Origin: Aphrocallistes beatrix
Lineage: Eukaryota > Porifera > Hexactinellida > Sceptrulophora > Aphrocallistidae
Length of the DNA stretch: 64,000 nt
Direction of reading: 5' to 3'
Assembly: GCA_963281255.1 (NCBI GenBank)
Contig: OY725488.1
Location: 9,521,524-9,585,523, forward strand
Shown here: positions 33,721 to 44,952 of the stretch, piece after piece
Layout: each line of letters begins with the position of its first letter
Numbering within the stretch: position 1 is the first letter of the stretch
The notes under the pieces: model-generated
What the model saw: only the letters and a program-made list of their open reading frames with translations
Told to the model about the DNA's origin: nothing
Databases searched by the model: none
Made by a program: the position numbers and the translations under genes

Positions 33721-33941
33721 TTGATCACAGTTCTACATGAGCCAGTTGATGTAGAACTTTGATCAAATTTCGACATTTGTCATTTTGATCACAGTTCTAC
33801 ATTGTTTTGATCAAAGTTCTACATGAGTCAATTAATGTAGAACTTTGATCAAATTCATCAATTTTGACTTTTTGATCAAAATTCGACATCCGAGAATTCG
33901 ATCAAAGTTCTACTCAAAATTTGATCAAAATGTGCGGACCC

Positions 33942-34329
33942 CGCTGGACAGCCTCCTAACGTGATTGGAAATGAAATAAAGCGATATAATCCTGATGTCC
34001 GTACTATATTCTTGAACAAAACATATTCTCTACAATACAACGCCTATTCCGTAAAAACCACCAATCTCGCCCATCTGAAGGAGCCAGAGAGCCACTTGGA
34101 TAAACAGGTCTTCGTAAAACTCAAAGGGAAATTCAGGCTAGGCAGTCTGAAGGTCTTGTTCTCCAAGATGCATGTTTACTCCAAAAGAAATGAGATGATG
34201 GCAGGGATCTTGTTAGAGGAGCCTGTGGGTACATCTTTCGGGGTATTCGAGTCCACCCACCACTTCGATTGTCCTGATAATCACGCAGTGTTCGTGTTAA
34301 TTATTGAAGTCTACGTTCCTCTTATTTAG
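33942..34329 (+). CDS. B1 C-terminal exon, second part
   Basis: Open from about 33,961: N-P-D-V-R-T-I-F-L-N-K-T-Y-S, L-G-S-L-K-V-L-F-S-K, then F-E-S-T-H-H-F-D-C-P-D-N-H-A-V-F and the end V-Y-V-P-L-I. It is the conserved C-terminal domain of family B, separated from its gene by the transposon. Confidence 0.65.
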
Positions 34330-35143
34330 AGGTCGTATTTGGTTAGTCGTAGTGAGGGAACTATTTCAACATTAATAGTCTCTAAATATTTTCTTGATTT
34401 TTGCAACTAACAATTATACTTTTTGATTATTTGGGATTTCTACTTGAATGCCTTATCTTTAGACGTAAAAGGTAGTATTTACTGTGTAATTATAGATAAT
34501 CAGGGTGAGGAGGGGTTAATTCGAAAAAATTGAGCTTTTCTAAAGGAATGGAGATCCTACATGATGAAATACTCTACATTAGCTGTTGAGATCTTGCCTA
34601 TATCTTTAAACAAAGCTTTGCAGTGGAGGTGTTAAAATATGAATATATACATACTTATAGAAAACATTCATTTTACTTGTTCAATTAATTGTACTTTTTA
34701 ATTTTGATTCTTATTATTAAAGTAATTACTTGTACTTAGTATATTACATTTTGTTTCATTAAACCGTTTCATCTAGTAAATTTCCCCTTGTTATTAATAT
34801 GAACGGAATATCAAAGAAACCGCAATTTCTGGGAACGAGACATGTCCAATAATATACTAGTGACTAATTTTCAACAGTTGACATTGAGCTTTTAGGAGCA
34901 TAGATTTCGAATATCGTATTTTCGATCTTATAGTAATGGAATGTTTTTGCCTGCATACGTCTATTCGTTAAGCAAGACTTTGAAATGGATTGTGATGGTA
35001 ATTGATATTTGGTACTCATTGAAACTGTACATATTTTCAGGCGCCCGGAGGGTAGCTCTGCGAACACGAAGAGTTTGCTAGCCACACACGCATGTGCCCG
35101 CAGCACTACATACTGTAAGAGCTATAATATCAGGTATCAGCAC
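34330..35143. repeat. 3' flank of B1, duplicated (partners about 48,671 onward and 52,085-52,550)
   Basis: 34,330-34,500 matches the 3' flank of B2. 34,490-34,560 matches the edge of the inverted-repeat element at 49,437 and gives an empty site for the Helitron-like element there. 34,740-35,143 matches about 52,120-52,550, including a worn GC-rich Helitron-like end ('gcgcccggaggg'). Confidence 0.7.
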
Positions 35144-35400
35144 TGTTAGGACTGCTAATGCAAACTACAGACTGCTGTAGTTCTCTATTGTAAATTTCTC
35201 GAGTAAGCATATATACGAGGGGGGGTAGAAAAATTTCCGGAAATTATTACAGGAAATTTATAATTGGACTTTAATATTTTAATGTTTTGTTTATTATTTT
35301 TCTATATAATCTCATTTATCTGCAAAACACTTTTTCCAGCGTTCCACCCAACCTGCATATGAACTTTCGTACCATTCTGGGGGGTACCGCGGACCTACTG

Positions 35401-35780
35401 TTAAACAGCACTTCCAATGGCAGACCTAGAGCTATAGTAATGGTTTCCTTTCAAATTCTTTTTCAGTGTAGGGAATAGTGCGAAGTCGCTAGGTGCCAGA
35501 TCAAGTGGATATGGTGGATGGGGTTGTATTTCATAGCCTAATTCATTAATCTTTGCGATTGACTTGTGTGCAGTATGTGGTCTTGCATTATCCATGTGGA
35601 GCAAAATCCCCTTCCTGATCTTTCCATGCCGTTTTTCTTTAATAGTAGAGTGTAATTTCTCTATTAAAATGTTGATAAATTAGTCACTGTTGATTGTTTG
35701 TCCCTTTGGCAAATAGTTTACTAGTATAAGTCCTTGGATATCCCAGAATGCGGACGCCATGACCTTCAAATGACACACAA
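35401..35780 (-). pseudogene. Mariner transposase C-terminal fragment
   Basis: Read on the minus strand: V-M-A-S-A-F-W-D-I-Q-G, then M-D-N-A-R-P-H-T-A (second catalytic Asp) and P-P-Y-P-L-D-L-A-P-S-D-F (third Asp, D34D spacing region). A stop lies near 35,680, and both the N-terminal half and the far C-terminus are absent. Confidence 0.8.
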
Positions 35781-35785
35781 AATGA

Positions 35786-36360
35786 TCTCCTGAAATGTGC
35801 ATCAAATATTGTGTTGAGATATATAACTAATGAGGTTCGCATCGCAGAACAATTTGCTATAATAGCTGATGAAACAAGAGACATAAGTAAAGTTGAACAA
35901 TTATCTATATGTGTTCGATATGTTAGCAGAGGAGACAAGGTTGTGAATGAACGTTTCCTCGGTTTACCAAATTACATGAGTTAGATGCAAATTCATTGGC
36001 AGAGAAAATAATTTCTGAGCTTCAGAGGCTCAGTTTGGATATAAAGAAGTGTGTAGCACAATGTTATGATGGAGCATCAGTGATGAGTGGACATCGAAGC
36101 GGAGTGCAAGCCAGGATTCGTGAGATCGTTGGATCAGGTTGTACCTATATACATTGCTACGCACACAGGTTGAATTTAGTTCTTGTCAATCCAGTACGTT
36201 GGATTCGAGAGGTTAATGACTTTTTTGGGCTCATGGAAGCTGTGTTATTATTTGTATTATTAGTTATTATTTGTACTATATTTACTGATTATTTTGTAGT
36301 ACACATACTTAAGTTCACTAATTGTGAACATTCAAGAATCAAGAGACCAAAATGTTGTTA
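35786..36360 (+). pseudogene. hAT-family transposase fragment (DUF4371/ZMYM1-like)
   Basis: F-A-I-I-A-D-E-T-R-D-I-S-K, then a stop near 35,980. In a new frame: C-V-A-Q-C-Y-D-G-A-S-V-M-S-G and Y-I-H-C-Y-A-H-R-L-N-L-V-L. These are the first catalytic Asp region and the C-Y-A-H-R-L-N-L signature of these transposases. The C-terminal dimerisation region is lost. Confidence 0.8.
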
Positions 36361-36662
36361 GCTTTTTAATAAGCGAACTCAATATAATCGAAATCTATGT
36401 ACCTATATGAACTGGTTCATGGAACAAAATACTAGTTTGCTCATACAAGTTCATAAAAAAATATGTTCATGATGACCAAACTAATATCGCTCACAATTTG
36501 CGAACCTGATGGCATATATGTTATGTTAATTGTATTTCATGCGGCATGCTACATAATGTGTTAAGAATTAGAACCCCCATAAAGTTTGTCACATGATCTT
36601 GAGGCCCCCCCAAATTTCTTCACCTGGCCACGCCACTGTTCACCGCTGTTCATCAAAAATTA
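36361..36662 (+). mobile_element. 3' part of the hAT element
   Basis: AT-rich tail ending 'ctggccacgccactg' at 36638, a typical hAT inverted terminus. No matching 5' terminus was found, so the element is truncated at its 5' side. Confidence 0.55.
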
Positions 36663-37390
36663 ATGGCGTTGGAAAAAACAATCGTTATGGTTGGAAATAT
36701 CTCAATTTCAGTTGATATGGGAGACGATCAGAAATTAGTGCATTCCTTTGGCATTCTTCACGAGGCAAACCCAACTCGAATACTAGGTCGGGACTTCTTA
36801 AGAAGGCTAGGGCCTACAGAATTCGATTGGGAGACGAAAAGAGTCCGACTCGGATCTGTTTGGAAGAAGAGCGACGCAGTAATTGAAGGTGGAGATATTT
36901 TTGCTCGCACGGCGGTTGCAGAAATATAAATTGCAACAGAAGAATCAGAACTTAAGGAAGTACAGCCACTCTCTGTCAAAATAAATCCAAATCTCACTCC
37001 TCGGGTGCAACACCGAATATCTGAACGATGTGAAGAATTTGCTGAAATATTTGCCAATATTCCCAAATCACCTCGAGTAACCGGAACTGGAGCTCATGTA
37101 ATTGACACTAGAAATAGTCTACCAATCAAACATAAAATGCGACGGGTTTCTCCCGTAGTTCAACAGAAAGTTGATACTCAGATACAAGAAATGCTAGAGA
37201 ATGGCATATGCCGCGGATAAGAATCTCCATGGAGTAGCCCAGTAATACTGGTAACTAAAAAGGATGGTGGCACCAGGTTCGTGATTGATTTTCGTGGCCT
37301 AAATTCGACTACTGTCAAGGATGCCTACCCTATACCCAATCCAGGAGATATCCTGGACGGACTCGTAAGATATTATTTTTTTCAAAGCTA
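36663..37390 (+). pseudogene. Gypsy pol: protease end and start of reverse transcriptase
   Basis: I-L-G-R-D-F-L-R-R-L-G marks the end of an aspartic protease domain. From about 37,005 the RT begins (H-K-M-R-R-V-S-P, then after a TAA at about 37,218: S-P-W-S-S-P-V-I-L-V-T-K-K-D-G-G and V-I-D-F-R-G-L-N). Frames change near 37,370. Confidence 0.8.
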
Positions 37391-37547
37391 GACTGTTGTA
37401 GCGCGTACTGGGCTGTGGCAGTTGAAGAACAGGACATCCCTGAGACTGCATTCTCTACTGCACGGGGCACTTCGAAATGACCCGAATACCGTATGGGCTT
37501 TGCAACAGCTAAGCTACTTACCAGAGAATAATGGACAAGACTCTGAG

Positions 37548-37853
37548 CAGAGGCGGCGCCAGGACGCCGCCACTGGGGGGCACAAATCATTTCCAGTGGG
37601 GCACCAACATTTTTTGGATACAGATTACCCGCCAATGAAAACTAATAGGTATACATATATATACATACACACATATTATGTTATTTTCTTACACTTACTG
37701 ATATTTTATTACACTTAAATATTGGTGTACACTATTGAATTAGAGAAACCTGTTATCGATATAATAGAAGCCTAGTAAAATAGTGCGAAGGCATGTACAA
37801 TGAATGAAGCATGTATTCTTGTCGGAAATTGGTGCCCCCTGGCGCCGCCACTG
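37548..37853. mobile_element. hAT-type MITE inside gypsy pol, 306 bp
   Basis: The ends are cagaggcggcgccagg and, inverted, cagtggcggcgccagg. A perfect 8-bp target duplication 'actctgag' is at 37540-37547 and 37854-37861. It is related to the MITE at 27663, inverted. It interrupts the RT coding sequence, so it arrived after the gypsy insertion or in its source copy. Confidence 0.9.
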
Positions 37854-37861
37854 ACTCTGAG

Positions 37862-40198
37862 AGGAGTGAAACACACTGATTCATACATACGTAGATGATA
37901 TATTAGCACATTCACCTAGGTTTGATTCGCACCTAGAAACGTTCTGGAGAATATTCGTCAGACTCAGAGATGCTGGGATCCAGCTGAGATCTGATAAATG
38001 CTCCTTTGGGTTTCAAGAAGTGGAGTTTTTGGTCATATTATCACCCCAAATGGACATAAGCCGATTTCTGATACTTTTGCAAAGATAATTGACTACACTC
38101 CTCCGGAAGATAGGAAAGGCATGTTGAGGTTCTTAGGATTGGTCAACTTTTATAGAGATTATATCCCGAATTTCGCACAAATTGCAGAACCACTCTATCG
38201 TCTGACTCGAAAGAATTCTTATTGGGTATGGGATGCCCTTGCAACCGAAGCATTCACAGCGCTCAAATGTTTTTGGTGGACCGGCTTCTAGTTTACCCAA
38301 CCTGGGAAGAGCCATTCTACCTCCAAACTGATGCACCGAGAATTGCCTTTGGAGGTATCTTATCTCAAAAGAATTCGTTGGGTGATCTCAAGCCTATAGC
38401 CTACTTTTCTTCCGGTCTCAGCCTTGCACAGCGTCGTTATTCAGCTGGAGAGATCGAATACTGGGCATTGATAGCTACAGCACGAAAGTTTAGTAACTAT
38501 ATCAAGGCAGCGTGCAAGATATATTTCGTTACGGACCATAATCCGCCAGTATGGTTGCGTAGACAGCGCGACCCAAGGGCAAAGTTCTCCCGATGGATTC
38601 AAGAAATAGAAGGATTAAACTATGAAATCATACATGTAAAAGGCAATGAAAATGGTGCAGCCGATTTCCTTTCGCGCATGCACAGTGATGTAGACCCTGA
38701 AATAAATGATGAAGTAGAGTGCTTCGAACGCTTCGTTTATCAAGTATCAACATACCCCGATTTGGTAGATGCAATAAGAGAAGAACAACTGATGGACCGG
38801 GCTGTATCGTACGCACGGAGTCAGGTGCTAGACAAAGGATTCGTCGATAGGGGGCGTTTCAAAAATCAACATTTAACAATTTCGAATGGTCTTCTTCTAC
38901 GGAATGGACGGATCCTTGTCCCAGAAAGCATGAAGAATAGTGTCCTAACCTACACCCACAACAAAGCTCATCCTGGGATTAGAAGAACCACTTTTCTTGT
39001 TAAAGAGAGATATACTTGGGATGGTTTAAATAGCTGCATCCGTAGATTCTGCAGACAGTGCGAGATATGCATGCGTAATAAGCACAAGACGGTACCACGG
39101 GAACCAATCACACCTATTACAGCTGCTACGTCTCCAGGTCAGATGGTATCCTATGATGTTGCAACTCTCCCATGGGGTGGCGGCTATCGATATTTCCTCC
39201 AAATAACAGACCTGTTTTCCAAATGGGTAGAACTCGTGCCAATGAAGGATCAAACTTCTCGATCAATCGTTAAGGCATTGGAGGCATTTTGGATAATGCG
39301 CCATGGCCCACCCGAAATATTTCTCAACGACCAGAGTCCCAATGGGGCTGAAGTGAGAAATGCTCTTCATAGTTGGGGCATAGAGAAATGTAGATCATCA
39401 CCGTACCATCCACAAGGGGATGGACAGGCATCCAGACGACAAAGCAGACAGACTATGCGGTGTATGCTGGCAGAAAGAAAGCTTGAAAAAGAGAGCTGGC
39501 CTAACATCCCACAAGAAATTGCATACAGGCTGAATACGATACCCAACGCAGGAACTGGGCTCACGCCTTTCCCTATTATGTTTGGTGCTGACCCCAGATG
39601 TCTACCCACAATGCATCTTAGCGTCCCTAACTTGGAAACTCCAGACCCACAGACCTGGTGTGTGACGAACTCTCACACTCTATCGCTGAAACAGTTAAGA
39701 CTGCAAGCAGAATCTGGAGAAATACCGCCTTTCAACGTCTGAATTTGCAAACAAGGGAAGAAAGTGCACTAAGGTCGAGATAGGTGACAAGATATACTTA
39801 CGCAAGACGCTAAGAACAACAGTTTAGATCCACGCTTTCAGGGACCTTACCCTGTAACCTCTGCTAGAGGTTCTAATGTATCTATTGATACAGGGAGATC
39901 TAGCTCAGAAGTAGTTCACCTGGACCGGTGCAAGCTCGAGAATACATCAGCAATAGGAGGCTACTCGGAAAATGTGGAATTTGTTCCGAATGAAACAAGT
40001 ACCCCAATTAGGACTGATGAATCGCATATAGATCCAGAAAGCACATCACATATGGCATCGCCAAGCCAAAGGCTAGGATCAGAACCTGATGGTAATAATT
40101 CGCTACTTCGCAAGAAGAGCCATACGCCAGTACGTCCTAGTAGACCAAGGCGTACAATACGCCTTCCCCTTCGTTTTCGAGACGAAAGCACACCGTAG
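37862..40198 (+). pseudogene. Gypsy pol: rest of RT, RNase H and integrase
   Basis: About 37,998-38,280 gives the RT thumb/connection (F-L-G-L-V-N-F-Y-R-D-Y-I-P-N-F). An open frame at 38222-39742 gives RNase H (Q-T-D-A...G-G-I-L-S-Q, I-H-V-K-G-N-E-N-G-A-A-D-F-L-S-R), the integrase zinc finger (H...C-R-Q-C-E-I-C) and the integrase core with Asp residues in S-Y-D-V-A and L-N-D-Q. At the Glu position the sequence reads G-Q-A-S instead of the usual G-Q-x-E, so the catalytic triad is broken. A chromodomain-less tail (N-V-S-I-D-T-G-R-S-S, then P-S-R-P-R-R-T-I-R-L-P) continues to 40198. Confidence 0.85.
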
Positions 40199-40222
40199 CA
40201 CAGCTTTTCGATGAAGAAGTGA

Positions 40223-40388
40223 TGTTAGGACTACTAATACAGACTACAGACTGCTGTAGTTCTCTAATGTAAATTTGTCGATCAATCATATATATAATTA
40301 GGTTAGGATAGCAGATTAGTCAGTAGGTCTAGAATATTATTGTAATTATTCTACAATTATTAGCATACTAATCTGAAGTCTTTTAACA
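40223..40388 (+). mobile_element. 3' LTR of the gypsy element
   Basis: A 166-bp TG...CA repeat whose first 75 bp match 35144-35217. Confidence 0.8.
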
Positions 40389-40419
40389 AGAACATGTTAA
40401 AGTAGCGCAATACTTTATT

Positions 40420-40531
40420 AGTCTCATCTCATAGTAATACAAGTATCATATTTCTTTAATTGCTCCTACTCCTCTTATATGATATATCAGTTAAAGAGTA
40501 CAAACTGTTATAATTGAACAGTGAAGAGAGA
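40420..40531 (+). promoter_or_regulatory. Conserved 5' leader of B2
   Basis: Same ordered blocks as before B1, B3 and B4, ending 'ttgaacagtgaagagaga' before the ATG. The gypsy 3' LTR ends only about 30 bp upstream of this block and could influence transcription. Confidence 0.5.
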
Positions 40532-41021
40532 ATGATAGAAGCAGATTCAGGATCTGGTCCTGTTAGTCTATTCCCTGTAAGTAACAAGCTCCAGGCGAGA
40601 ATTAATGAGTTGAAGGAAGAGATTGAGAGTCAGAAGTCGGAAGTGAGGAGAATTGGAGGAGAAATGAGAAGTCTTATTGAGGAGAAAGAAAATGAAATTA
40701 TCAAAGAATTGGACTCTATTTGGGATGAAACAAATACTAGAGTTGACAGAAAGAAAGAAGAAGTTCGAAAAAAGATTGAAAAGGTTGAAAAAAGTAGTGG
40801 TGAAGTGAAGATGTTTTTGGATGAGAATAACCAAACTTTGCCTCATTTTCTTCCTCTAATGACTGAAGCATTTAAATCAGCAAAGAGAGAATTGTATATC
40901 AGCATTCCTTACTTGAACCTATCTTGGAGAGTAGATGTGTTGAGAGAAAGTATAAATAGAATGTGTCACGTGGAACAAGTGTTTAGAGAACATGAAGATG
41001 CTCCTTTCTCCTCGCTATTAG
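40532..41021 (+). CDS. B2 exon 1: N-terminal module
   Basis: ATG at 40532 (M-I-E-A-D-S-G-S-G-P-V-S-L-F-P-V), coiled coil, then I-N-R-M-C-H (Arg to His in the family motif) and donor 'gtatgt' at 41022. Confidence 0.75.
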
Positions 41022-41114
41022 GTATGTCCTTAAATTTAAAATGACCAAATCTAACTTCATTTGATTTAGTCAGCTTATATACTGTGTATATTATCTATTA
41101 ATTATTCTCCGTAG

Positions 41115-41513
41115 ATCAAGCAGAGAATATAATGAATGAACCGAACAGAAAAGAGGAAAGAGAGAGAAGACTTGAGATGGAACTGGATGAATGGAAGAAT
41201 AAAAACAAAATATTAGAACAGTCAATGAAAACTGCTGATAGCGAGAAAGAAATCCTGAAAATAGAGGTCGATCAACTGAAAGTTCAACTTCAAGAACTCC
41301 GCACCAAGCAAGCCAACGCTCATGAGATGGAAGAGCTAAAGTTGTCACTTATGCAAGCCAAGAAAGAGATGGAGGTGTTGAGAACAGAGACAAAAGAGAA
41401 ACTTCAACAGTCTGAACAACTGGAGCAGGAGAGGAGATGGCAGGACTTGGAAAAGTTGAAAGAGGCGCAAACAGAGGTTGAAAGTTATAAAAGGGACCTT
41501 TCTAGAAACAGGG
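41115..41513 (+). CDS. B2 coil cassette 1
   Basis: A 399-bp phase 1-1 exon after 'ctccgtag'. Contains L-E-M-E-L-D-E-W-K and K-I-E-V-D-Q-L-K-V-Q-L-Q-E-L-R-T-K-Q. The donor is gtaaat rather than the usual gtaagt. Confidence 0.75.
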
Positions 41514-42459
41514 GTAAATCTGAAATGTTCTATTCTTGAATCGTTGATAAATAAAAGAGGTCATCTATCATAAATAGATTCAAATATTACTAAAATAATA
41601 TTTCAGACTTCTCTTGCTACTGCCAATCACAATCCAGGGTTTTAACATGTACAGTTTGCTTCATTGCATTAACCAATCAGACACGGAGGAAGCAATTTTT
41701 TATTGGCCCGGCCAAAAACAAATTTGCATTTTAAAATATGCCAATAGACATGCAATTGGTCCAGCCAATGGAGAATAGATCTAACTCAATGCATGTAAAT
41801 ATTGTAAATAAATCATCATAATTACAAGCGCTTCGCTTGCTTGTGCTGTGCGACCACTCTGCGGTCACTGTGTGTCCGCAGAGTTACCCAATAGGTGCTT
41901 GAGGATATTAGAGAAACAATACGTTGCTTTCTTGTTCTCTACTAAGCATGCTGAATTGCAATTTGTTCGCAGTTATTTTAATGAATTAATGAATCAGAAC
42001 TGTACTGTGAATCAGAACTGTACTCTGAATCAGAACTGTAGCAGAAAATTTAGGTTCTTGATACTAAATAGAATTTACTTCGTATTAAGTCAACTAATCC
42101 TGAATGTAAGGTCAATTTAAATCCACAAAGTTCACATTACTCAAGATTATTATACTTGAATAATCAACCAATTTCAGTCCATGTCGTTAACAACAAATAA
42201 AGTGTGTTATGTGCTATGATCAATCAATTCGATCATAAAATGACTTTTAACAATCAAATTATAGATTCAAAATAACTGTATTCAACTATTTATATGAAAT
42301 AGAATGGTGTGAATCACATTATAGAAGTCTGATAATTGATTGGTTCTCACATGAAAAAATCCGTTCCCTTTCAACTTTTAATCCGTTCCCTTTCAACGAT
42401 TATCCGTCTCCCGATTAAGCGGCTTCCACTGTATAGGATTTAATAATTATTCTCCGTAG
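41514..42459. other. B2 intron with Helitron-like and MITE remnants
   Basis: 41,825-42,352 is a minus-strand Helitron-like element (starts CAAGCGCTTCGC on the plus strand, 5' end lost). It is abutted at 42,353-42,431 by the right end of a pogo-like MITE. Confidence 0.6.
41825..42352 (-). mobile_element. Helitron-like element, 5' truncated
   Basis: It is the reverse complement of much of 46,640-47,172 and ends CTTG next to T on its own strand. The TC end is missing. Confidence 0.65.
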
Positions 42460-42852
42460 ATCAAATAGAGAATATAATGAATGAATCGTGCAGAAACGTG
42501 GAAAAAGAGAGAAGACTTGAGATGGAACTGGATGAGTGGAAGAACAGAAATGGAATATTAGAACAGTCAATGAAAACTTCTCATAAGAAGAATGAAATCC
42601 TGAAAAGAGAGGTCGATCAACTGAAAGTTCAACTTCAAGAACTCCGCACCAAGCAAGCCAACACTCAAGAGATGGAAGAGTTGTCACTTATGCAAGCCAA
42701 GAAGGAGATGGAGGTGTTGAGAACAGAGACGAAGGAAGAACTGCAACAGTCTGAACAACTGGAGCAGGAGAGGAGATGGCAGGACTTGGAAAATTTGAAA
42801 CAGGCACAGACGGAGATTGAAAGTTATAAAAGAGCCCTTTCTAGAAGCAGAG
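42460..42852 (+). CDS. B2 coil cassette 2
   Basis: A 393-bp phase 1-1 exon, donor gtaagt. Very close to cassette 3. Its upstream intron carries the right end of a pogo-like MITE (42,353-42,431). Confidence 0.75.
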
Positions 42853-43694
42853 GTAAGTCTGAAATGTTCTCTTCCTGAATCGTTGATAAATGGAAGAGGT
42901 CCTCTATCATAAATAGATTCAAATATTACTTAGAAATATTTCAGACTTCTCTTGCTACTGCCAATCACACTCCACAGGGTTTTAACATGTACAGTTTGCT
43001 TCATTGCATTAATAACCGCCCGGGCGGTTATTCGAAGCAAAACGGTACTCAGCTTTGCCTTAATATTACTAAACTGTTCTAAATGAAACAATTCAATGTA
43101 ACTTATGCATCTCTGCTAAATAGACGAAGATTGAGTAAATTCCCATTGTACCACTTTGTAATAGACAATAAACCAGTTTTAAATACTTTCTCCACGTAAC
43201 CAGACCAGTTTTGAATCACTACTTTATCTCCTGATTATCCTTACTGTTAAAACTAAAAACAAAATGAGCTAGAACAGCAGCAGTTTTTGAACTAAAAAGG
43301 GAATTGTGCAATCACATGAGATGACAAGTCAACTTTTTGACAGTTGAATTGCATTCGCTGATATGATGTTTGTATATGGTAATAATACATATCAAAGGTT
43401 AATCATATCCAGTTTTGATTTATCGATCTAATTAAACTTTGAAAAGTGTTAAAACTGGCCTTCTATTTTTCAAGCCTTCTCGGTGGCATACACGGCTGTG
43501 TATTATGTAGGCCAAGACTGATTTTATTATTTTTAACCTATTTATGGAAATTTTAGCAGAAAAATAAGACAGTGATAGGTATGCAACCAAAAGACAGTAA
43601 TGGATATGCATCCTCCTACTGCATGTCAATTCCTTCACATGGGGATAAGCAGAGCGACTTTTTCATTTGAAATAGTCAGCTGATATACTATGTA

Positions 43695-44035
43695 CAGTGG
43701 AAGTCGCTTAATCGGGACAGCTCGGGAGTCAGCCTTTTGTCCCGATTAACCGACTGTCCCGATTAACCGACTTATGATAATAATCTACATCCGCGTACTG
43801 TGTCATTACCCTGAATAAGATGAAATGCATACAAATGTATTCCTGCTACATACAAAAACGTATCCTACATAAATATAAAAGTTCTTCGCTTAATCGGGAA
43901 TTATTGTCCCGATTAACCGATTTGTTGTCTCGATTAACCGATCAATTTATAATGTAAAAAATCCGTTCCCTTTCAACTTGTCCCGATTAAGCGGATTTCC
44001 CGATTATCCGTCTCCCGATTAAGCGGCTTCCACTG
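43695..44035. mobile_element. pogo/Tigger-like MITE, 341 bp
   Basis: Inverted ends cagtggaagtcgcttaatcg and cagtggaagccgcttaatcg, flanked by TA on both sides. The B1 intron at about 31,280-31,295 has the same flanks with a single TA ('ctatgtataagattt'), an empty site. Interior copies of 'cccgattaaccga' repeat several times. Confidence 0.9.
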
Positions 44036-44063
44036 TATAAGATTTAATAATTATTCTCCGTAG

Positions 44064-44456
44064 ATCAAATAGAGAATATAATGAATGAATCGAGCAGAAA
44101 CGTGGAAAAAGAGAGAAGACTTGAGATGGAACTGGATGAGTGGAAGAATAAAAACGGAATATTAGAAGAGTCAATGAAAACTTCTGATAACGAGAATGAA
44201 ATCCTGAAAAGTGAGGTCGATCAACTGAAAGTCCAACTTCAAGAACTCCGCAACAAGCAAGCCAGCGCTCAAGAGATGGAAGAGTTGTCACTTATGCAAG
44301 CCAAGAAAGAGATGGAGGTGTTGAGAACAGAGACAAAGGAGAAACTTCAACAGTCTGAACAACTGGAGCAGGAGAGGAGATGGCAGGACTTAGAAAATTT
44401 GAAACAGGCACAGACGGAGATTGAAAGTTATAAAAGGGACCTTTCTAGAAACAGAG
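44064..44456 (+). CDS. B2 coil cassette 3
   Basis: A 393-bp phase 1-1 exon, donor gtaagt, directly downstream of the complete pogo-like MITE. Confidence 0.75.
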
Positions 44457-44952
44457 GTAAGTCTGAAATGTTCTCTTCCTGAATCGTTGATAAATGGAAG
44501 AGGTTCTCTATCATAAATAGATTCAAATATTACTTAGAAATATTTCAGACTTCTCTTGCTACTGCCAATCACACTCCACAGGGTTTTAACATGTACAGTT
44601 TGCTTCATTGCATTAACCAATCAGACACGGAGGGAGCAACTTTTTATCGGTCCGGCCAAAAGCAAATTTGCATTTTAAATATGCCAATAGACATGCAATT
44701 GGTCCAGCCAATGGAGAATAGATCTAAGGTTCACATAGTAATGAATTTTACAAAGCAAATAATAATATACAATACTACCTATATATTATGGAAACGAGAT
44801 CTCTAGGATTACAATATGATATTCATTATGTATATCTGTACTACCACATTTCGTGTCTTACGAGTCATTTAAAGCTGCACTATCAGTCTGTCGATTCACC
44901 TTTTTTATTTTTAATCTATTTATGGAAATCTCAACGGAAAAAGAGAAGACAG

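Larger units (their letters stand above)
32010..33941. mobile_element. MULE-like transposon with foldback arms, 1,932 bp
   Basis: The ends are perfect inverted repeats ('gggtccgcacattttgatca' at the left, its complement at the right). Both arms contain a 20-bp tandem unit ('gtagaactttgatcaaatca'), about 7 copies on the left and about 18 on the right, in opposite orientations. The centre carries a minus-strand transposase fragment. It lies in the B1 C-terminal exon. Host sequence resumes exactly where an 8-bp target duplication would end, but the octamers (cttcagac / cgctggac) now share only half their bases. Confidence 0.85.
28975..34329 (+). pseudogene. Family B gene B1, C-terminal exon split by a transposon
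   Basis: Exons inferred: 28975-29458 (N-terminal module), 29936-30325 (coil cassette 1), 31314-31595 (coil cassette 2, short), and a C-terminal exon starting at 31758. All junctions are GT-AG in phase 1 and the exons join in frame. The C-terminal exon is interrupted at 32010 by a 1.9-kb MULE-like element and resumes at 33942 up to the stop TAG at 34327-34329. Translation through the junction stops at 32026, giving about 474 residues without the C-terminal domain. The second half (33,961-34,329) is still open and well conserved, so the insertion may be recent. I cannot exclude that the insert is spliced out. Confidence 0.7.
35144..40388 (+). mobile_element. Ty3/gypsy LTR retrotransposon with nested insertions, 5,245 bp
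   Basis: The 5' LTR remnant (35144-about 35,217) starts TGTTAGGACTGCTAATGC. The 3' LTR (40223-40388) starts TGTTAGGACTACTAATAC and ends TTTTAACA. Flanking pentamers 'agcac' and 'agaac' fit a 5-bp target duplication. The flank at about 52,540-52,600 shows the same host sequence without the element. gag is missing. Between the 5' LTR and pol lie a mariner fragment and a hAT fragment, and pol is interrupted by a MITE at 37548. It lies about 140 bp upstream of the B2 start codon. Confidence 0.85.
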
